DNA from: Arthrobacter sulfonylureivorans
GTDB taxonomy: Bacteria; Actinomycetota; Actinomycetes; Actinomycetales; Micrococcaceae
Reading direction: 5' to 3'
Length of the DNA stretch: 64,000 nt
Assembly (NCBI GenBank): GCA_004000035.1
Contig: RJAE01000010.1
Span: forward strand, 1-64,000
Positions 61,327 to 64,000 of this stretch are shown here, piece by piece. Position numbers and translations under genes: made by a program. Position 1 is the first letter of the stretch, and every line of letters starts with the position of its first letter. Below the pieces are notes generated by a model. It was not told the DNA's origin. It did not search any database and was given only the letters and a program-made list of their open reading frames with translations.

Positions 61327-61376
61327 TGTTCAAGCCTCCTCGTAATGTGGGAAATTTTCGTTAGGGGTGGCAGCCG

Positions 61377-62351
61377 CTAGCCGGCGGTTATCTGCGAGAC
61401 GGCGACTGTGGACTTCGTGTAGCCGTACTTTGCCATTAGCTCGGCGAACTGCTGGAGCGAATCCCGGCGTACTTCGGCGTCCAGGTCTTCGATGATCACC
61501 TTGTCAGCCACGCCCGGGTCCATCCTGATGAAGTCGGGCAGGACTTCCCGCAGCTCGTCTTCGTTTTCGGTCGCATAGTCCAGGACCTCGTTCAGGGCCG
61601 GCTGGAACTTCTCGATGACGTCCGCATTCTCTGCGGCCCACTTCTCGGAAGTGAACACCAGCTGGGTGCTCTGCTGGGGTACCGCCTCCGCGTAGGGCGA
61701 GGTGACCAGGTGGTGTCCGGCGTTGATGGCGTTAGTCAGGAACGGTTCGGAGAGCCAGATCGCATCGGCGTTGCCTCGCTCCAGCTGGGCCTGCGCGTCT
61801 TGGAAGTGCATCTCCGTGAACTTGATCTCGTCCGGGTTGCCGCCCTTCTTGGTGATCGTTTCCTTGATGGTCAGGTCACCGGGCCCGTTGATGGTGTTGA
61901 CCGATACTGTCTTGCCCGCCAGATCCAGCGGCGTTTCGATCCCCGATCCCTCGAGGGCTACGACGCCGTTGCTGTCCGGACGGTCCTCGGGTGAATACCC
62001 GTACCCGGCCACGATCTTCATGTCTAGCCCCTTGTCCTGGGCTGTCAGGACCGAAATCGGGTGGCCGACCGCCAGATCCAGGGACCCGGAGGTAACCGCC
62101 GGCAACAATGCCGCTCCGCCTGTGCCCTGCGTCAATTCCAGCTTGAAGCCGTGCCTCGCAAAAATCCCCTTATCCATGCCCAGCTGCAGAGCGCCGGCCG
62201 AGGCCGCCGGGACGAAACCGACCTTGAGCGTGGTCAGTCCTGATTCCTCCTGCGTCTGCGCGGGGTCTCCAGAAACGGATCCGCCGCCGCACGCAGCCAA
62301 CGACAGCAGCATGGCTGCGGCCGTAGCGGCAATCAACGCCGGTTTCTTCAT
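61377..62351 (-). CDS. ABC transporter substrate-binding lipoprotein, SsuA/NMT1-like (copy 4)
   Basis: 324-aa lipoprotein: signal MKKPALIAATAAAMLLSLAACGGGS with the lipobox Cys near residue 21, then TTLKVGFVPAASAGALQLGMDKGIFARHGFKLEL and SLDLAVGHPISVLTAQDKGLDMKIV, typical of the SsuA/NMT1 fold. It is more distant from copies 2 and 3 than they are from each other. ATG at 62351 follows GAAGGA, although the gap is short; ATG at 62366 is an alternative. It is first in the operon that continues with the P450 (50 bases later), ferredoxin, reductase and HtaA genes and has the GntR site C just upstream. It should deliver the compound that the P450 oxidises. The permease and ATPase are missing; a permease fragment remains at 51878-52156. 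Confidence 0.88.
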   Translation of the reverse strand: MKKPALIAATAAAMLLSLAACGGGSVSGDPAQTQEESGLTTLKVGFVPAASAGALQLGMDKGIFARHGFKLELTQGTGGAALLPAVTSGSLDLAVGHPISVLTAQDKGLDMKIVAGYGYSPEDRPDSNGVVALEGSGIETPLDLAGKTVSVNTINGPGDLTIKETITKKGGNPDEIKFTEMHFQDAQAQLERGNADAIWLSEPFLTNAINAGHHLVTSPYAEAVPQQSTQLVFTSEKWAAENADVIEKFQPALNEVLDYATENEDELREVLPDFIRMDPGVADKVIIEDLDAEVRRDSLQQFAELMAKYGYTKSTVAVSQITAG

Positions 62352-62423
62352 TAGTCCTTCTTTCATGTTGAAGTGTCGTTCAGTAGAGAAGGGAATATTC
62401 ACGAGGAGGAATCGGATCCCCAA

Positions 62424-62458
62424 AGGCCCAATGGCCCATCCATTGATATTGTGGGCCT
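62424..62458. promoter_or_regulatory. GntR operator (site C) before the binding-protein/P450 operon
   Basis: TGGCCCATCCATTGATATT (62432-62450) has two differences from the shared 19-bp element. The core CAATGGCCCATCCATTG has 6-bp inverted arms. AGGCCCA (62424-62430) and TGGGCCT (62452-62458) form a further perfect inverted repeat around it. The start codon of the binding-protein gene is about 75 bases away on the minus strand. Confidence 0.75.
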
Positions 62459-62694
62459 AATGCTGCCCTGTGTCAACCGTCACGTTGGGAAAAGGAGAGT
62501 GCGGGATATCCCGGGCGGTGTAGGTGTCCGGAGACAATCAGCATGCACTGCTCCGCCTCCTGGCGGGCATTCCCCTGCTCTCCGCCTTCAAGCCGCCGCC
62601 GTCCTGGTTGCTTTGGATACGACTACCAGTACGTCGCGGTCAACCCTCCGGCCTTGTTGCCCATTCTTAGTAGATCTTTCCATTGCGGACAGTA
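62459..62694. other. intergenic region between the SBP operon and the GntR gene
   Basis: No gene is supported. The sequence is GC-rich and without recognised motifs up to site D. Confidence 0.4.
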
Positions 62695-62727
62695 AATGGT
62701 CCGGCCATTGATATGTTTGGACATATC
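62695..62727. promoter_or_regulatory. GntR operator (site D) plus adjacent inverted repeat
   Basis: TGGTCCGGCCATTGATATG (62697-62715) has two differences from the shared element; the core AATGGTCCGGCCATT has arms AATGG/CCATT. It runs into GATATGT-TTGG-ACATATC, a perfect 7-bp inverted repeat. TGATATGTT would fit an extended -10 box. The GntR start codon is about 190 bases downstream. Confidence 0.72.
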
Positions 62728-62912
62728 AAGCGTAGACGTCAGTTGGGAGCGTCCGAGGAAGAAGGGATAAGACAGCAATTGGACCGGGGAATAAAGAGCA
62801 GAAGAGTAACTTCAGGGGGCTTGAGAGCAGGCCGTGCCGCGAGGGGTCGAAGCACGGCCGAGACTTTGCTTCTCTCAAGATTGAGAAGGCCTGAAATGGA
62901 AAGGACCGTCCC

Positions 62913-63635
62913 ATGACGGAAGGAACCGTAACCTTCGCCCCGGCCCAGACCCGCCGGGCCTTTGACGACATCATCGACCAGGTTCGGAGTCAGCTGAGGT
63001 CCGGGGACCTCAGGCCAGGGCAAAAGCTGCCCAGCGAAAGAGACTTTGCCGTCCAGCTGGGGGTCAGCAGGAATACCGTCCGCGAAGCTATCCGCATGCT
63101 GGAGATCGCGGGGCTGGTTACGCTGAAGAAGGGCGCGACGGGCGGAGCATTTGTCGCCTCCTCCAATGGGGACGCGCTGTCCCAAGGGCTGTCGGACGGG
63201 CTTTCCCTCGCAAGCTTTTCCATTGCCGACCTCATGGAGGCCCGTATCGCGATGGAGACGTTTGTCGCGCGCCGCGCGGCCGAGGAAGTTCAGGACGAGG
63301 AGATCGAGGAGCTGGAAGCCCTGGTCGAAAAAGCCAGGGAACACGCCAAGGAAGGGAATTGGCCGGCCCGCCTGCAGGCGCACCTCGAGTTCGAGGAAAA
63401 ACTCGTCGCGGTCGCCCGCAACCCCGTCCTTGCCTTGATGATCAAGCCGTTGCTCGACCTGACGGCCTCCGTCTCGCTCCGCATCGGACCGACCGCTGGG
63501 GATATCGTCTGGGAAGCCCGGAGCAGGCTGTTGGACGACCTGCGCGGTGGGGAACCCGGCGGAGCGGAGAGGACCGTGCAAAATTACCTCGAATTCCTGC
63601 ATGAGCGCTGGTTGGGCGAAGGTATCGACGAGTAA
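62913..63635 (+). CDS. GntR family regulator, FadR subfamily (FCD domain), copy 2; probable regulator of the catabolic cluster
   Basis: 240-aa FadR-type regulator. Winged HTH in residues about 10-75: FDDIIDQVRSQLRSGDLRPGQKLPSERDFAVQLGVSRNTVREAIRMLEIAGLV, with GATGGAFVAS as the wing. The FCD domain follows (DLMEARIAMETFVARRAAEEV, HLEFEEKLVAVARNPVLALM), holding the Asp/His ligand positions. ATG at 62913 follows AAAGGA at 8 nt. The shared 19-bp element occurs about 200 bases upstream (site D) and at three other promoters of the cluster, and its TGG-N5-CCA core fits FadR-type recognition. I infer that this protein controls the P450, CoA-transferase/thiolase and second KstD-like operons and itself. 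Confidence 0.9.
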   Translation: MTEGTVTFAPAQTRRAFDDIIDQVRSQLRSGDLRPGQKLPSERDFAVQLGVSRNTVREAIRMLEIAGLVTLKKGATGGAFVASSNGDALSQGLSDGLSLASFSIADLMEARIAMETFVARRAAEEVQDEEIEELEALVEKAREHAKEGNWPARLQAHLEFEEKLVAVARNPVLALMIKPLLDLTASVSLRIGPTAGDIVWEARSRLLDDLRGGEPGGAERTVQNYLEFLHERWLGEGIDE

Positions 63636-64000
63636 CTCTTGACGCCTTCCCCTGTGGCGGCGGTGCCAACGGGTAGCGCCCCTCTCGTCGGGTCCAGCAA
63701 TACTGCAGGATCGGGGCAAGCTGGTCCCGGCCATCAGGATTGCCGATCGGCTCTGAGCGAAAGCGCGAATGGAATTGACACGTAACTGCGCCCGGGGAAT
63801 CTGAAGCAGAAGTTCAATCCCGCGCGGGTGCGGCGAGAGATGGCAGATCCATCTGCGGACCATCAACGGTCGGCTGGAACCCGGAAGTTTCTCATCAGGG
63901 CGACATGTTGCCGCGACAGGGTTCGTGTTACTCCTGTCTGACGGGCGGATTCGACGCACAGTCACAGACGAGAGCTGCACCTGCAGTCCTTCTGCAGTTT
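63636..64000. other. right-hand end without a supported gene
   Basis: No frame has a start signal and recognisable protein. The stretch is disturbed, as in the IS-remnant zones, but no element could be named. Confidence 0.35.

Noticed and set aside
62739-63980. 413-codon minus-strand frame over the second GntR gene
   Set aside because: Low-complexity antisense frame; the GntR protein on the plus strand has HTH and FCD motifs and a good ribosome site.

Overview
The window reads as chromosomal DNA of a high-GC actinobacterium, most likely Arthrobacter or a close relative in the Micrococcaceae. The support is an Lsr2 gene, a resuscitation-promoting factor with a LysM domain, a DUF2510 protein, frequent GTG and TTG starts behind strong AGGAGG sites, and the GGTCTCcaCGCGCTCGC / TTGGTCGACCACC dispersed repeats. 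I recognised no rRNA gene, tRNA gene or CRISPR array.

Layout. (1) 1-6.5 kb: catabolic accessory DNA with an ABC-type substrate-binding lipoprotein, a flavin reductase, an IclR and a GntR regulator, a meta-cleavage-type alpha/beta hydrolase and a SnoaL-like protein, broken by a decayed IS481 copy. (2) 6.5-14.3 kb: a visibly AT-richer island. It holds IS3 and serine-recombinase remnants, an overlapping two-gene unit (NdpA-like nucleoid protein plus a complete RelA/SpoT-type synthetase domain), an Ala-rich coiled-coil protein, an intact IS481 element with a 6-bp target duplication, and an OLD-family ATPase-TOPRIM nuclease. I think this is an anti-phage or stress-defence island. (3) 14.3-20.7 kb: SOUL protein, DUF2510 protein, Lsr2, an IclR-FAD monooxygenase unit facing a second substrate-binding protein, and decayed sequence. 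(4) 20.7-43 kb: stable housekeeping-like DNA. Genes are Bcp peroxiredoxin, MFS transporter, BNR-repeat protein, MoaD-like protein, DinB/DUF664, LOG, a third substrate-binding protein, aquaporin, FadD, Rpf, OsmC, phosphoesterase, LysE/LysG, CoA-transferase, a TPP riboswitch with ykoFEDC plus an LLM monooxygenase, an SDR and a lipoprotein. (5) 43-64 kb: a catabolic island with two KstD-like flavoproteins, a nitroreductase, an SDR, an aldehyde dehydrogenase, a truncated ABC permease, a double-length CaiB/BaiF CoA-transferase, a thiolase-fold protein with a DUF35 partner, an IS110 remnant, an HtaA-domain protein, a three-component cytochrome P450 system, a fourth substrate-binding protein and a FadR-type GntR regulator.

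How the genes fit together. The main result is a near-identical 19-bp element (consensus TGGTCCATCCATTGATATG, 0-2 mismatches) at four places in the last 20 kb: before the second KstD-like gene, in the divergent CoA-transferase/thiolase intergenic region, before the substrate-binding-protein/P450 operon, and before the GntR gene. It contains a TGG-N5-CCA inverted repeat typical of FadR-type GntR operators. This suggests one regulon in which an imported hydrophobic or alicyclic substrate is hydroxylated by the P450, oxidised by SDR and ALDH, activated by CoA transfer and cleaved by a thiolase-fold/DUF35 aldolase-like pair. The substrate cannot be read from the sequence; steroid-like or terpenoid compounds are possible. 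The second point of interest is the NdpA-RelA gene pair in the island beside the OLD nuclease.
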